Origin: Hypholoma sublateritium FD-334 SS-4
Lineage: Eukaryota > Basidiomycota > Agaricomycetes > Agaricales > Strophariaceae
Reading direction: 5' to 3'
DNA length: 64,000 nucleotides
Assembly: GCA_000827495.1 (NCBI GenBank)
Contig: KN817585.1
Span: forward strand, 155,259 to 219,258
Shown: positions 23,898-37,951 of the stretch, in pieces
Numbering within the stretch: position 1 is the stretch's first letter
Layout: each line of letters starts with the position of its first letter
Notes under the pieces: model-generated
The model's input: only the letters and a program-made list of their open reading frames with translations
What the model was told of the DNA's origin: nothing
Database searches by the model: none
Made by a program: the position numbers and the translations under genes

Positions 23898-26337
23898 ATG
23901 GCACCCCGGATCTATACCTCACCGCTCCCCCGCCCACCGCTCGCGCACCGCTCGGTGTTCACCCACCTCTTCGCCTCGCGGGCCGCCGCTGGCACTGGCA
24001 GCGCGGACGGAAACGACTCGGACGTCGGCGGGTATCCGGGCGCTGCGCCCGCGTTCATCGACGCCGCGACGGGCACGGTGCTTACGCGCGGGCAGCTGAA
24101 GCGCCTCGCGCTGGCGTTTGCGTATGGGCTCCGCACGCACCCGGCGACGCGCGCGCATGCGGGGCGCGGGAAGACGGTGATGGTGTACGCGCCGAATGGA
24201 CTGGCATGGCCTGTTGTTGTGTTCGGATCAGGTGAGTCGCGTTAGCTCCCGGCCCCCCGCCCGTATTTCGTATTCACTGCTGACTGGGCCATACCTGCTC
24301 TATGTCTGCAGTTGCCGCGGGCCTGCGCTGCACGCTCGCGAACCACTCGTATACCGCGCGCGAGCTCGCATTCCAGTACGCAGACAGCGGCGCTGCGCTC
24401 GTGTTCACGAGCGAGGCGGGCGTCGGCGCCGTGCGCGCGGCTCTCAAGTCCCAAGGCTTTGGCGCGGCCGATGCGGACGCGCGGATCGTCGTCCTCCGTG
24501 CCGGACTCGAGTGGGCTGGGGGCCCTGCGGCGCCGCGCGCGGCGGACAGCGCGGCATTGTTGAGTGCTGCCGATATTCTGGGGCGTGGGGAGCTGGAGGA
24601 GGAGGAGCGGTTCGACGGACCGGCGATGGCGGGGGAGACGGTGTATCTGTGCTATAGCTCTGGGACGACGGGGAAGCCCAAGGGGGTTGAGGTGCGTTCG
24701 CGCGCTTTCACTGCAGCTCCGAGCTGATGATTGGATCTTTTGAAGACGACACATACGAATATCACCTCGGTGTTGGGTATGATCTCTTCTGTGGTTCCGA
24801 TGGACGCGCAGAAAGATATTATGCTGGGATTCCTGCCTCTGTACCACATCTACGGTGAGATTACGCCTTGCTTTTACCAGGGAATCTTTTGCGAACCGAA
24901 TGATAGGCGCTGTCAAGCTCCTGCATTGGCCGTTTACACTTGGTGTTCCGGTCGCTCTTATGACGCACTTCGACCCCGAGAACTTCTGTGCCTACGCCCA
25001 GAGGTATAAAGCTACGATTTCGCTAGTGGTACCTCCGGTGCTCGTTGTCCTCGCTCGACATCCTGGTATGTACACTTGTAGCAAATAATAAAATCTAGAA
25101 CGGGCGCTAATCGTGATTAATAGCCGTCGACAAGTATGACCTATCCTCATTCAACATCCTGATGTCCGGCGCCGCGCCTCTGGGTGCAGAGCTCACAAAC
25201 ACGGTGATTGACCGGCTGCAGCTCAAGGGCGACCGCAAGGAGCCGCTAAAAATTCTGCAAGGTGCGGTGCATATTTCTCGATTCCTGACGTAAATAAATG
25301 GCATGATACCAAAAACTCAGGATACGGCCTAACCGAGACCTCGCCGACAACCCACCTCGTACCGCCTGCCAACGGCGCTGACAAAATCGGCAGCATAGGC
25401 GTGCAGCTCCCGCACCTCGAGATCCGCCTCGTGGTCGATGGCGATGGCGACGGCCTCGTCGACGCGGCGGCGGGCGAGCGCGGCGAGCTCTGGGTCCGAG
25501 GCCCGACCATCATGAAGGTGCAGTACATTCCATCACTCGCCCCGCGAAAATAACGCGGCCTCAGCGCTCATTCGAATATTTGTACAGGGCTACCTAAACA
25601 ACCCGACGGCGACGAGGGACGCAATCACCCCAGACGGGTGGTTCAAGACGGGCGACATCGGCACGCGCGATGCGGACGGGTTCTACTACATCGTTGACCG
25701 GCGCAAGGAGCTCATCAAATACAAGGGCTTCCAGGGTGCGCCTTGCTCCGTGGCTGAGTAATTTCGGGCGTCGCAGGGGCTGATTTATTTTTCGCTCCAG
25801 TGCCGCCAGCGGAGCTCGAGGGGCTGCTCCTCACGCACCCTGATATCGCGGATGCTGCTGTGATCGGCGTGGAAAGTGCGAAGGAGGCCACTGAGCTCCC
25901 AAGGTACGCTCGGCGAGTATGACAGCGCTCTAAATCGCTTCCTGAAGATCTTCAACGAATGTTACTGCAGAGCCTATGTAGCGCACGCCAATCCTGCGTC
26001 ATTGCGATCACAGAGCGACAAAATTGCTTTCGCGGAAAGTGTCAGGAGCTGGGTGCAGAGCAAGGTCGCGCGGCACAAGTACCTCAGAGGCGGTGCGCTC
26101 GTCCTGGCTCCGCCTCTTTACCTTCTCTCCAATTAACCTGAAATCTGCAGGCGTCGTCGTCATCGCTGTCATCCCCAAGAGGTATATATCCCAATTCTCC
26201 TCTTTGTTCAATTTATTATCTGACATATGCTTTGTAGTGCCGCCGGTAAAATCCTTCGTAGAGAGCTAAGGGAGAGATCAAAGGGAGAACTCGCTGGCCG
26301 AGATCCTGCAGATGACATTGTCAGAACAAAGCTGTGA
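23898..26337 (+). CDS. AMP-dependent acyl-CoA ligase, 4-coumarate-CoA ligase-like
   Basis: ANL-superfamily enzyme that adenylates a carboxylic acid and passes it to CoA. Eleven exons: 23898-24231, 24312-24691, 24746-24854, 24907-25065, 25124-25261, 25321-25517, 25588-25735, 25801-25903, 25971-26092, 26151-26181, 26238-26337; 606 residues. Core motifs appear in order: YSSGTTGKPKGVE (P-loop, about residues 226-238), GFLPLYHIYG, YGLTETSP (about 375), GWFKTGDIG, VDRRKELIKYKGFQVPPAELE (hinge) and GKILRRELRER with the C-domain Lys near 578. The ends of several exons fall inside these motifs, which confirms the splicing. The C-terminus is RTKL, at best a weak peroxisomal signal. The substrate (phenylpropanoid or medium-chain acid) cannot be decided. 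A truncated relative of its 3' end lies 1.8 kb downstream. Confidence 0.93.
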
Positions 26338-26704
26338 GGTTTGCTTAATAGGATTCTGTATGTACACAATATGTATACCACATGTAAGGCTTTGACGGAT
26401 AATCACCTAGAGAAGGTGCGAAAAAGAAGCGCCGAGTTCTTCTCTGTATCTGTTTGTTTCTGCAGATTAGCTAGTGGAGGGCTCCAAACGGATGGCAGTT
26501 CACGCGTTCAAACGTTCACGTTCATAGGGGATGGTGGGCTGAGCAACCGGATGAGTCAGCATGACGTCGCCTTGTGGGTTTCGAACGCCGTGATTAAGGT
26601 AACTGTAAACAACAGGCAACAAATTTACCCGTGGGCGGCGCAGTGTACTGTGTTGCCCGTAGGTTGAAAACGCCTTGGTCCATTTCACCTTCCTGGACCG
26701 CAAC
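26338..26704. other. Ligase 3' flank / HNH gene 5' flank
   Basis: The first part is the presumed 3' untranslated region of the ligase gene. It is recognisably repeated after the truncated copy at 28349 (shared TACACAATATGTAT-like, GACTTTGACGGA-like and AAACGGATGGCAG blocks), so the duplication extended past the stop codon. The second part should hold the promoter of the HNH gene. Confidence 0.55.
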
Positions 26705-28001
26705 ATGTCGACCCTGCATATCTTGCGACCCCACCCGCTCCCATACAACAACTACAATCCTTCCACCCAGGCACCCCTCCACGACGCTTATGAGGAATGT
26801 TTGATGATGGAAGCTAGTGTAGGCACCGATAAGGACGCCCTCGTATTTCCTCGCTGCCTGGGATATCTGATCCTGGAGCTCCCACACGAAGCCGGGGAGG
26901 TTGTTGCCCACGAGGTCGTTGACTGCCATGCAAGCTTTGACCGGATGAGATCCCTGTCGCTGTTTTATATTGATCATTTGATCCGACTTTGTGAGCGCTC
27001 CTTCACACTCAATCGCCAACTTCCGCTCAATCTTCTTTCCAGTTCGACAGAGCAAGGGCCCTACCCCAGCACCATCGGAACACCCTAGTCGACCATCCTT
27101 TGAGATGCACCGCAATTTCTTTAACGAAGCCGTGGAACCAGCCCCAGCGAGCCACCAAGCTGCGAAAAAATCGGTCAGTATGGCCACAAATTCTTTGTTA
27201 GATCATTAAATCTGACCATACGGTTTCTTTTGAAGGCATTAAGGCGTGACGGATACCGCTGTGTTGTGACAGGCCAGGCAGATAGAACAAGTGTCGAGTC
27301 CATGCAACCAGCAGACTTGCAGAAGTACAACTTGGACGATAACTCTGTTGTTACTATCACCAACTACTGCCATATCTTCCCCCCTTCGACCAACCGATTT
27401 GATCAAAATGATCCTGCCGAGAAGAAGGTGAGTTCGATTACTATTTACCTATCATATCATTTTTAAATCCTTCGACATACTCCAGAAAAAATACGCAGGA
27501 AGCGTCTGGAGTATCATTGAGAGTTTCAGTCACATTGATATGCTATCTGAGCTCAACTCTGAAAGCATCCATCACCTTCAAAATGGATTTACGATGCACT
27601 CTCAGCTGCATACACTGTTTGATGACCTCAATTTGTGGTTTGAGCATGTTGCGGTGAGTTCTTAGTATATACCTTCTTTTCACTGTCCTCTGACTTTCTC
27701 GCAGGGCCTGGATAATACCTACAAAGTGTGTTTTTTGAGTCTTCGCGATCACCGATCATTTTTATCTACCAGCCAATCCCACACTATCACCTTCACATCC
27801 ACCGACCCCAGTCTTCCTCTTCCTAATCCTGACTACCTCAGGCTACATGCGGCTGTCTGTCGGGTTGCACACATGTCTGGTGCTGCTGGATACCTGGATC
27901 TAGAAGATAGGAAAGTTGAAAAGTTGAAAGTGCTGGCTTGTGATGGCTCTTCTGCCGATCTCCTTTCCTCTTGCCTTGCGCATGTGGCACTTATGGCATA
28001 G
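26705..28001 (+). CDS. HNH_2-type nuclease-domain protein with an apparent +1 frameshift
   Basis: Agaricomycete family with an HNH nuclease-like domain, usually of unknown role. Exons: 26705-26990, 27043-27173, 27236-27427, 27486-27654, 27705-28001. The N-terminal helical part (ALVFPRCLGYLILELPHEAG, VNC-like motif) is followed by the domain: LRRDGYRCVVTG, then TNYCHIFPPSTN and SVWSIIESF, and later LHTLFDDLNLWFE and LRLHAAVCRVAHMSGAA. The order and lengths match the family, so the gene once was complete (357 residues). In exon 4 the reading frame breaks near 27599-27601: the CAC codon is followed by one extra T before TCTCAGCTG, giving a stop soon after. No GT-AG pair removes it. Either this is a young pseudogene or the assembly has a one-base error. 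It lies between the ligase gene and the ligase remnant. Confidence 0.8.
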
Positions 28002-28101
28002 GAGAAGGATTATAGGCTTGTCACCTGTTCCACTTTTGGCCAAGGGGAACCTCAGTAAAAAGCGAAGGCAGTGTGTAGTCACGAAATGGTTACAATCTAG
28101 C

Positions 28102-28346
28102 ACACTTGTCCCCACGAGCGAGGCGGGTGGTGGCGCCGTGCGCGCGGCGCTCGGGGGCGTCATCGTCATCAATGTCATCCCCAAGAGGTATGTAGTTTGA
28201 TCATTTTCTTCGTTTATTTGCTAGATATCTGACATTCGACTTGCAGTGCTGCCGCAAAAATCCTTCGCATAGAGCTTCGGGAGAGACCAAAGGGAGAGCT
28301 CGCTGGCCGAGATCCTGCAGATGATATTGTCAGATCGCAGCTATGA
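28102..28346 (+). pseudogene. Truncated, internally deleted copy of the ligase gene 3' end
   Basis: A piece matching part of exon 2 of the upstream ligase gene (protein TSEAGGGAVRAAL against TSEAGVGAVRAAL) is joined directly, in frame, to a piece matching exon 10 (GGVIVINVIPK against GGVVVIAVIPK). Then comes an intron in the same place and a last exon (SAAAKILRIELRERPKGEL, ending RSQL and a stop). Everything between exon 2 and exon 10 is missing, and so is the 5' third. The retained intron shows it arose from DNA, not from mRNA. The catalytic core is absent; the last-exon lysine motif has AAAK instead of AAGK. Confidence 0.85.
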
Positions 28347-28819
28347 GGGTGCTTTCAGAACTTTGTGTGTACGCAATATGTATATCATATGTAAATAAAG
28401 GACTTTGACGGACAACTACCTAAAAGTAACAGTTTGAATGATCAGCACAGAGCTCTTCCCTGAATCTCTTGCTCTTGTTTGAAAGGAAAATGATAATAAA
28501 CGGATGGCAGGGAGCTCACTGCTATCAAGGCGGTCCATACGCGCGGTTGCGATTGACATGAAAAAGTACGTTGCGTTGACGACACGGGCGCCTAACACTC
28601 CATTGACGGGCGGACTGCCAAAAGATGACAGACTGGCGGCAGGCATGGCTAGCTGCTGCTGAGTGACTGCCTAATGGTCAGTGGTCACGACTCACTTCAA
28701 AGTTCAAACTTGTGCTTTAAAATTTATTAAGTTTTGAGGCTTGAAAGTTGAAGACTTGAAGTTGAGAGTCGAGACTTGACAATGATATGATCGTCAAGCA
28801 GTGTGAACGACCAAAAAAT
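28347..28819. other. Flank of ligase remnant; no gene
   Basis: The first 170 bp resemble the 3' flank of the intact ligase gene. The rest has no gene. Near 28740-28790 there is a run of repeated TTGAAG/GAGACTTGA-type words, one of which (GTTGAAGACTTGAAGT) recurs near 35839. Confidence 0.45.
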
Positions 28820-28906
28820 TGGACGCATTGGGAATTGAACCCAACACCTCTCGCAAATCACAGTAGAATGCTAAGCGAGCGTGATAACCAACTACACCAT
28901 GTGCCC
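28820..28906 (-). tRNA. tRNA-Ala (anticodon AGC), intron-containing
   Basis: Read on the minus strand: acceptor GGGCACA pairs with TGCGTCC apart from one A-C mismatch, discriminator A. The anticodon stem is CTCGC/GCGAG with loop TTAGCA, giving anticodon AGC. The T arm is TTGGG-TTCAATT-CCCAA. About 13 nt (TTCTACTGTGATT) sit just 3' of the anticodon, the standard nuclear tRNA intron position. Two close copies lie at 34862 and 35054; their introns differ in sequence from this one while the mature parts agree. Confidence 0.9.
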
Positions 28907-29633
28907 ACATAATGTAGTATGTCCTTGCGTGTCGATGATTTAACAAGCTCTGAAATGCACTTTTGGCGCTTCGGGTTCTAGATGGCAGCCCCCCACAGAC
29001 CGGCAGAACATAGACGAACCAGAACAACATCCTCCAACGCTACGTCGCAATATGGGGAACAAAGCCATGGGAGGGCAGTACCCTGTGGACAGCCGCCAGC
29101 CGCCGACGCCCCGTCGTGCACCATGTAGAATGACGTAGTTCACTTGTAAATGTTCAGAGAGAGTCCAGGCGTAGTAGCGTTGGCAGTGCAGCATCTGCGG
29201 AGACATGGGAAAGTGGGTGGAGGGGCGGGTATTTTGCTGGCGGAGGTGGCAGATTGCATGACGTACATGTGTTCTTGTGACAGGTGGCTTAATAGGCGCT
29301 TGCAAAGAAGTCCGGGGTAGCTGACCCGGCGCTTCAAAAAGCGCGGTCGTGTCAGAAATGTACCTTCGGACGTGCCACAGTCTGATTCTCAGCTCATCAA
29401 AGGCGGAAGAGTCAGGATGCTCAAGATGATTGTGTGGATAGAAGTACATAGCTGTTGTACAAGTGGCACTTTGCGCAAAGTAGAAAAGAATGCCGATAGT
29501 CCTCTATCAGAAACTGCCGCGCAAGGCATCCCACCCTCCGCGCTAAGCATAGTAGGGCGGATCCGGCTCGAGTCGGCGAAGGGAAGTGGGCGATGATAGT
29601 CGACGAGGAGGAGGAGAAAGGGGAGGATCCGGG
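28907..29633. other. Intergenic region
   Basis: No supported gene. A minus-strand frame at 28940-29449 is open for 169 codons but has no motif and overlaps other open frames. The right end is the 3' flank of the TFIIA gamma gene. Confidence 0.45.
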
Positions 29634-30156
29634 TTACTTTTTGCCCGCCTCGATGGCATCGCCGTTCTTGCACGCGATGATTTTGATGCGCTGCGCGTTG
29701 ACCATGTCGTTCGACTCCATTTTGAACGTCGGGTTCTTGATGATGAACGTCCACACGTCGTCGCACAGGCGGTAAGTCCGCAGGCTTCCCTGCAGCGAGA
29801 CAGGCGGCTTGCAGCGCAGTCGCAAGAGCGGGGACGGGGAAACGCACCTTGAGCGTGGTCTTTGTCTTGACCTGCTTCACCATCGTGTCTGCAAGCGACT
29901 TGTCGAACTACTGGCGTGTCAGAGAATGTCCATATCACGCCGTGAGGCGCGCAGTTTGAAGCGGAAGACTTACTTGCTGTAACACCTTCATTGCCAGCTG
30001 TGGCGTAATCGCGCCGCTCGTGATGAGTTCGTCCAGCGAATCCGTGAGCGCCATGCCAATCCTGTATGCCGTCAGTAGTGTCAGTATCAGCAAACAAACG
30101 GGCGGCGTAGTAGCGTACGAAGAGCCGCGGTAGAACTCGTAGTATGCAGTAGCCAT
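29634..30156 (-). CDS. TOA2: Transcription initiation factor IIA, gamma (small) subunit
   Basis: Small TFIIA subunit, which stabilises TBP on TATA promoters for RNA polymerase II. Four exons on the minus strand: 30119-30156, 29974-30061, 29848-29907, 29634-29789; 113 residues, the family's usual size. The N-terminus [18 protein letters not shown] and the helical [23 protein letters not shown] are hallmark family sequences; the C-terminal beta-barrel part contains [17 protein letters not shown] and ends [10 protein letters not shown]. It is head-to-head with TRM4, with 177 bp between the two ATGs, so the two probably share a promoter region. Confidence 0.96.
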
Positions 30157-30333
30157 GGTGGTCGTGGACAGGTGAGGCACGACGCCGAGCGCAGCCTTCA
30201 CTGCGAGTCAGCACGCTCGGCGCCGGGCACGTGTAATCTAATCTTATCTACAAGTTAGCACGTGTCGAGACATCATTGAGAAAATCGCTCGCCGCTACAA
30301 ATCACTTTGAACACTTTACATTCCTCCTACGAT
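30157..30333. promoter_or_regulatory. Shared intergenic promoter of TOA2 and TRM4
   Basis: Only 177 bp separate the divergent start codons, so the core promoters and both 5' leaders must lie here. I see no clear TATA box for either gene; several CGCTCG/GAGCG words are present. Divergent control is inferred from spacing only. Confidence 0.55.
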
Positions 30334-33430
<3,097 letters not shown>

Positions 33431-34198
33431 TGTATAACGTCATGTATACAAGATAGTATTTTGTGTAGTGAAGTGGCTTACGAGGTCTTCGGTACATTGT
33501 ACGCTATGCTTTGAGAACAACAATCTCACCCAAGCGCTCTCTGCCACGAGCTGCGTAGTGTTACGACCTAGCTAACCTTGCACATCCCGCGTTCCGTATT
33601 ATAGTTCGAAATGCGGCCGTCCGCCTTGAAGCGCTCGCGGTTCAGCTCTGCGCACTGAACACACACACTACCTCCGGCACGCGCGCAGTCGAAGAGTATT
33701 GTCCGCTCCCCAGCGGCCGCATCGCCGCGGTGAACATTGACGGATAAATCACGGTCGAAGTCAAGCGCGGGGTCCGTTTGGCGCGCCAATGAGGAGAATG
33801 GATCTCAGAATCTATTTTGCGCTCGCACAGAAGAGCTGTGGAGAAGGGCTCGATTCGATTTCATGCGGTCTGCAACACGGTCATTTGAGCGGGGATTAGT
33901 GAGCGCAGTTGATAATTATCATGGATACGGAGCAACCCACACCTGGAAAAATCAAACTGGACGAAAGATTGAAATATTGGTTACTTGACAGGCCCACGAT
34001 GTATCAAAAGGCTCGATTGAAAATGATTATGAGGCCCTGTTGCGGCTCGCGTACCAGACTCCAAGAAAGATGACAGTGAAAATTATTGTTCCGAACTTCC
34101 AATGACCGGCTGACCGCTGACCTGGAGTCGGGACCCTTAGACTGGACCTGGAACTGCATGAAGAGTCAAGAGTCAAGACGTCGTCGTCGACGGTCGGA
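33431..34198. other. Intergenic region left of the MITE-like element
   Basis: No supported gene; contains the 3' flank of TRM4 and short open frames with no motif. Near 34160-34190 there are tandem AGAGTCA and GTCGTCGTCGAC runs leading into the left inverted repeat of the adjacent element. Confidence 0.45.
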
Positions 34199-34811
34199 CC
34201 AGCCAGGCTTAAGGCTCCAACCATATTATATGTGTATGTGACAAAAAGTGAAAATATACAGATACGGTTAATAGTGTGTATTATACTGTATATATACAGT
34301 ATACNGTAAAAATATACAGTTAGCAAACAGAATATTTTTAAGCCTGATTCCTATGAATATTCCACTCCAATAGGGTGTCAATAATGTATGGAGAGGACTC
34401 CAAGCTGACTTCAAGCCAAACATTTGACAAAAGAGTTTGAAAACACCGTCGAAATTCACCATCCGGCTTACACCCGGCCCAATCCGTCCGGATCAAAGCT
34501 GACAAATCTACAAACATAGGTCGCACGCAAGTCCGGCAGTCTCTTCTCGCACCCCTTTTTGTCAAATTCATGTTTGATTGCAGAAGGGGAGGTTCCACAA
34601 GGCAAGGCAGGTNCTCAGTCCACCATTTAGAGGTGATATTTCAGGGATTTAGATGTAATTTCAACAACTGTATATATCACTATATACCATATGTGTATGT
34701 GTATATCCGCATTTTGGGATTTCGGGCATACATATACACATATACATACAAAAAGAACCATATATATACAGTATACATATAATATGGTTGGAGCCTTAGC
34801 CAGGCTCCAGG
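34199..34811. mobile_element. MITE-like non-autonomous element with terminal inverted repeats
   Basis: The 20-mer GGCTCCAACCATATTATATG at 34213-34232 returns as its reverse complement at 34776-34795. Outside it both arms continue with near-matching sequence (AGCCAGGCTTAA against AGCCTGGCTAA). The inside is AT-rich and full of alternating TATAC/GTATA words at both ends, about 600 bp in all, with no transposase frame. Two ambiguous bases (N at 34305 and 34613) lie inside, as often happens in repeats that assemble poorly. No clear target-site duplication could be found by eye. A tRNA-Ala gene follows 50 bp later. Confidence 0.55.
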
Positions 34812-34861
34812 GACGAGGACGTTCAGTGATGAAAAGAAAACTTCCTCAAAAGGAAAAAATA

Positions 34862-34947
34862 TGGACGCATTGGGAATTGAACCCAACACCTCTCGCAAAC
34901 CATGATAAATGCTAAGCGAGCGTGATAACCAACTACACCATGTGCCC
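34862..34947 (-). tRNA. tRNA-Ala (anticodon AGC), intron-containing, inverted partner
   Basis: The mature sequence equals the copy at 28820 (acceptor GGGCACA...TGCGTCC, anticodon stem CTCGC/GCGAG, loop TTAGCA, T arm TTGGG/CCCAA). The intron is about 12 nt (TTTATCATGGTT), different from that of the first copy. It faces the third copy at 35054 across 106 bp, so the two form an inverted repeat with 86-bp arms. It lies just outside the right arm of the MITE-like element. Confidence 0.9.
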
Positions 34948-35053
34948 CTTAAAATACTGATTACGGCATCGTGAACTCTTCACCGGCCCGAACAGCGGCT
35001 CGGCCAAGTAACCTTCCCCTATGATAGTGTGCATAACACGCACAAAATACGTC

Positions 35054-35139
35054 GGGCACATGGTGTAGTTGGTTATCACGCTCGCTTAGCATTTATCATG
35101 GTTTGCGAGAGGTGTTGGGTTCAATTCCCAATGCGTCCA
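35054..35139 (+). tRNA. tRNA-Ala (anticodon AGC), intron-containing
   Basis: The exact or nearly exact reverse complement of the copy at 34862, including the intron sequence TTTATCATGGTT, which shows the two are a recent inverted duplicate, unlike the copy at 28820 whose intron differs. Acceptor, D, anticodon and T arms are all intact, with the same A-C mismatch in the acceptor stem. Confidence 0.9.
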
Positions 35140-36085
35140 TATTTTTATATATCTTCGCAGTTCTAACGTAGGTCGAGAAGTACACATAAATGATAACTGC
35201 GTCTTTGAAGTTGAATCTCACCACATGGCACAAGTGTATATACTGTAAAGCTGCTATAAAACTTCATAGATAAGTGTCAGTATGTATTGGCTACTGCAAT
35301 CCATTTTTTAATTGAGGAGATGAGGTATAGAAGCGCTCTCGGAACACTTCCGCGTCGAGGTGTCAATAATATGTCGCGAAAAGTTCGGGTAACGCAAATG
35401 CGCATCAGTCCCGCCAAAACAACGAGAATGGAGTGTTTCTCAATACTTCGACGGCACCAACAACAGTGGCCCCAGACGCAAAACTTTTAAGAGGCATTAC
35501 TGATGGTATGAAATACCTCTTTGTAAAGTTTTGGAGAGATTGAGCCAGGCAACACAGCCGTAGTAGCTTGACAATGCTCATACATAGCCTTTTTTGGACA
35601 TCCAAAAATTAGTATTTAAATGCTCCTGCCTCACCCACTCCGTATTTCTCATTCAAATTTAAAATTGAACAGAATGTCTCATTAGCTACCTGTAGAATAA
35701 TTTCCAGGCTCTTAGATAAGTTGACAAAGAGACGGGGAAATGCTACGTTTGCACTCGGTGAACCGTTTGCATTAATACGCAATCAATGTTAGTAAGTACT
35801 TACATTAGAGAAACTTCAAACAAGAGTCCAAGATCACAAGTTGAAGACTTGAAGTAGATACTAGACTGTACAGTCTAGTTCCAGCTTCATAGTAACTGTA
35901 ATACTCTTACTAGCTGCTACTAGCTAGCATTATCTGAGCTGCGAATTTTTGAATTTTGTTGTTACTTCACACTAAAGCGATCAAGGTAAACAGGAGTGCT
36001 ATCAAAATATTATACAAGGGAGCTTTCGAGGCTGCATACAGTTCACTTCAATGAACGTACATAATACATGTTGCACGCGCGATTC
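35140..36085. other. Intergenic AT-richer region
   Basis: No supported gene. It contains a perfect 20-bp palindrome (listed separately) and a GTTGAAGACTTGAAGT word also found near 28747. Its right end is the 3' flank of the aldehyde dehydrogenase gene, which reads leftward. Confidence 0.45.
35860..35879. repeat. Perfect 20-bp palindrome
   Basis: ACTAGACTGTACAGTCTAGT is identical to its own reverse complement; GAAG and CTTC on either side extend the symmetry imperfectly. It could be a binding site for a dimeric protein or a relic of a transposon end. It is not near any start codon. Confidence 0.6.
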
Positions 36086-37951
36086 TCAAGTGAAGAAAGG
36101 AGGAGGATATTTTCTCCCAGGAGGGTGGATCACTGTACTGCGTCTGTCAGTAAAGTTTTCGACATGAAACCGCCCATATCCAGAAGCGCCTCTGATATCC
36201 GAGTCAGCTATCAGGCCTCCATACATTTAGCGGAACATCGACTCACCCCAAGCCTAATAAACCGTCAGCAGGTTCAGAGTGAACCGTTGGCCCATTGACA
36301 CTCGTACAACCTAGCAACACGTATGAGTTGAAGTCAATCATAAGTGAGAAAGATCTTACCAGCGCGGATGCGACGAGCAATGCCTTGTCCAACGTAGATG
36401 TCTCTTGTCCATACGGAGGCAGCCAGAGAATAATCCGATGCATTAGCAGTATCCACCGCTTCATCGACCGTTTCGACGATCGAAAATACAATAACTACGG
36501 AGTTCATCTGTCATTGAAAGATCATCCGTCCGTGCATTGTTCTTACCTGGTCCAAAAGTTTCTCGGTCCCATATTCTCATCCCAGGCTTCACGTTTTTGA
36601 TCAAATGCGGTACGAGGAGGGACTTCTTTCTGTTTACATCTCCCGTTATGACCTCTGCCCCATCTGCTTGCGCTTCTTTTATCATGTTGATGATATTGTC
36701 TGCAGAAGATTCTAAGAAAAGCGCCCCAACCGGGAAGGACTTGTCGACGCTAGTGTCGCCCACTTTTATAGCTTCAAAGAGTGTTTTGATTTCGGAAATG
36801 AGGCCGTCTGCAACTCCACTTTGGACAACCACCCGTTCCGTAGACATACATATCTGACTTGTTTCATCGGTGAAAGTAAAAAGAACAATCCGAAAACAAA
36901 ACATGCCTGTCCAGAGTTGGCGAGAGCGCCAAATACAAGGCCTTTCGCAGCTTCCGAGACGTCGGCATCATTCAGAACCTAAGAACTGTCAACGGTTGGA
37001 TAGCACACATATCAAGGGAGAACTGACAACTGCGGGGGACTTTCCTCCAAGTTCGAGGATACATGGCTTCAGATATTTGGCTGCTTCCATCGCGATAATC
37101 TTGCCTACTCGATCGCTTCCCGTGAACTGTTTTTTTTTTGCAAAGATCCGTCATCCATGCTTCTACATTCAAATGCAACACGTACATTTACATTGCGAAC
37201 AAATGGGTTTGCAATAATCTCAGCAGTGAGGCCAGGCGCAGTCTCCCGTGACATGGGCAGGTAGTTGAGAACTCCAGCGGGTAGGCCGGCCTCTTCTAGT
37301 ATTTCTACAACAATGGCCTGAGTGCGAGGTGTGGTTTCGGATGGCTTCAATACGACTGTGTTTCCTGCTATCAGAGGAGAAGCGATTGCTCTGACAGTAA
37401 GTGTTATCGGTGCATTCCAGGGCGCTATGCAGAAGCTAAACGCGGAGCAATCATATGATTGTATGTTATTAGCTCGAAAGCAGAAGTGAGTATTAATACA
37501 AAGAGACTCACACTACACCCATGGGGCGGCGCTCTGAGATCACCTGAGCACCCGGCAACGTCCCCGACGGGAAAATTTCTCCCTTAAGGCGCTCAACCAT
37601 GCCCGCCTGCGTGCGGAAAAGACCCGTCGACCCAATTACATTTGTCATGGACCAATACGCGGCCGCGGCCGCTTCTTCCGCCATAGTCTGAGTGATCTTG
37701 GCGCGATACTTGTCCGATGATAGCAAGTCGGCGGCTCTGAGGAAGATATCGCGACGATCGTTGTGACTTGTGTATTCCCACGTCTTGAACGCTTGCTGGG
37801 CAGCATCGACCGCTGCCTTGCAATCTGCGCTTGCGGCCGAGGCTGATATCCCGACGACATCCCCCGAGAATGGGTTGCGCACCTCGAACGTTTCTCCTGA
37901 GCTGGAGGGAACGTAGTTGCCATTGATGTAGAGTTGGGTTAGAGGCGCCAT
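36086..37951 (-). CDS. NAD(P)-dependent aldehyde dehydrogenase (aromatic-aldehyde type)
   Basis: Oxidises aldehydes to acids. Eight exons on the minus strand: 37512-37951, 37186-37435, 37028-37126, 36907-36978, 36547-36853, 36360-36494, 36263-36310, 36086-36207; 490 residues, the family's usual length. Active-site features: oxyanion Asn in IAPWNAP (about 154), general base Glu in LELGGKSP (about 255), nucleophile Cys in [11 protein letters not shown] (about 289). Cofactor landmarks TGSDRVGK and FGP are also present. The ICMSTER form and overall sequence resemble salicylaldehyde/vanillin dehydrogenase-like enzymes; the substrate is inferred. The intron before the catalytic Cys begins with GC instead of GT (36906-36854), and it alone joins SGQ to ICM. 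The C-terminal SGYGRF is followed by a divergent tail, so the last exon is the least certain. Confidence 0.92.

Noticed and set aside
28794..29030. Frames over tRNA genes (also 34680-34915) reading REVLGSIPNAS
   Set aside because: This peptide is the translation of a tRNA T-arm and acceptor, not a protein.
28940..29449. 169-codon minus-strand open frame
   Set aside because: No motif; a transposon relic was considered but nothing supports it.
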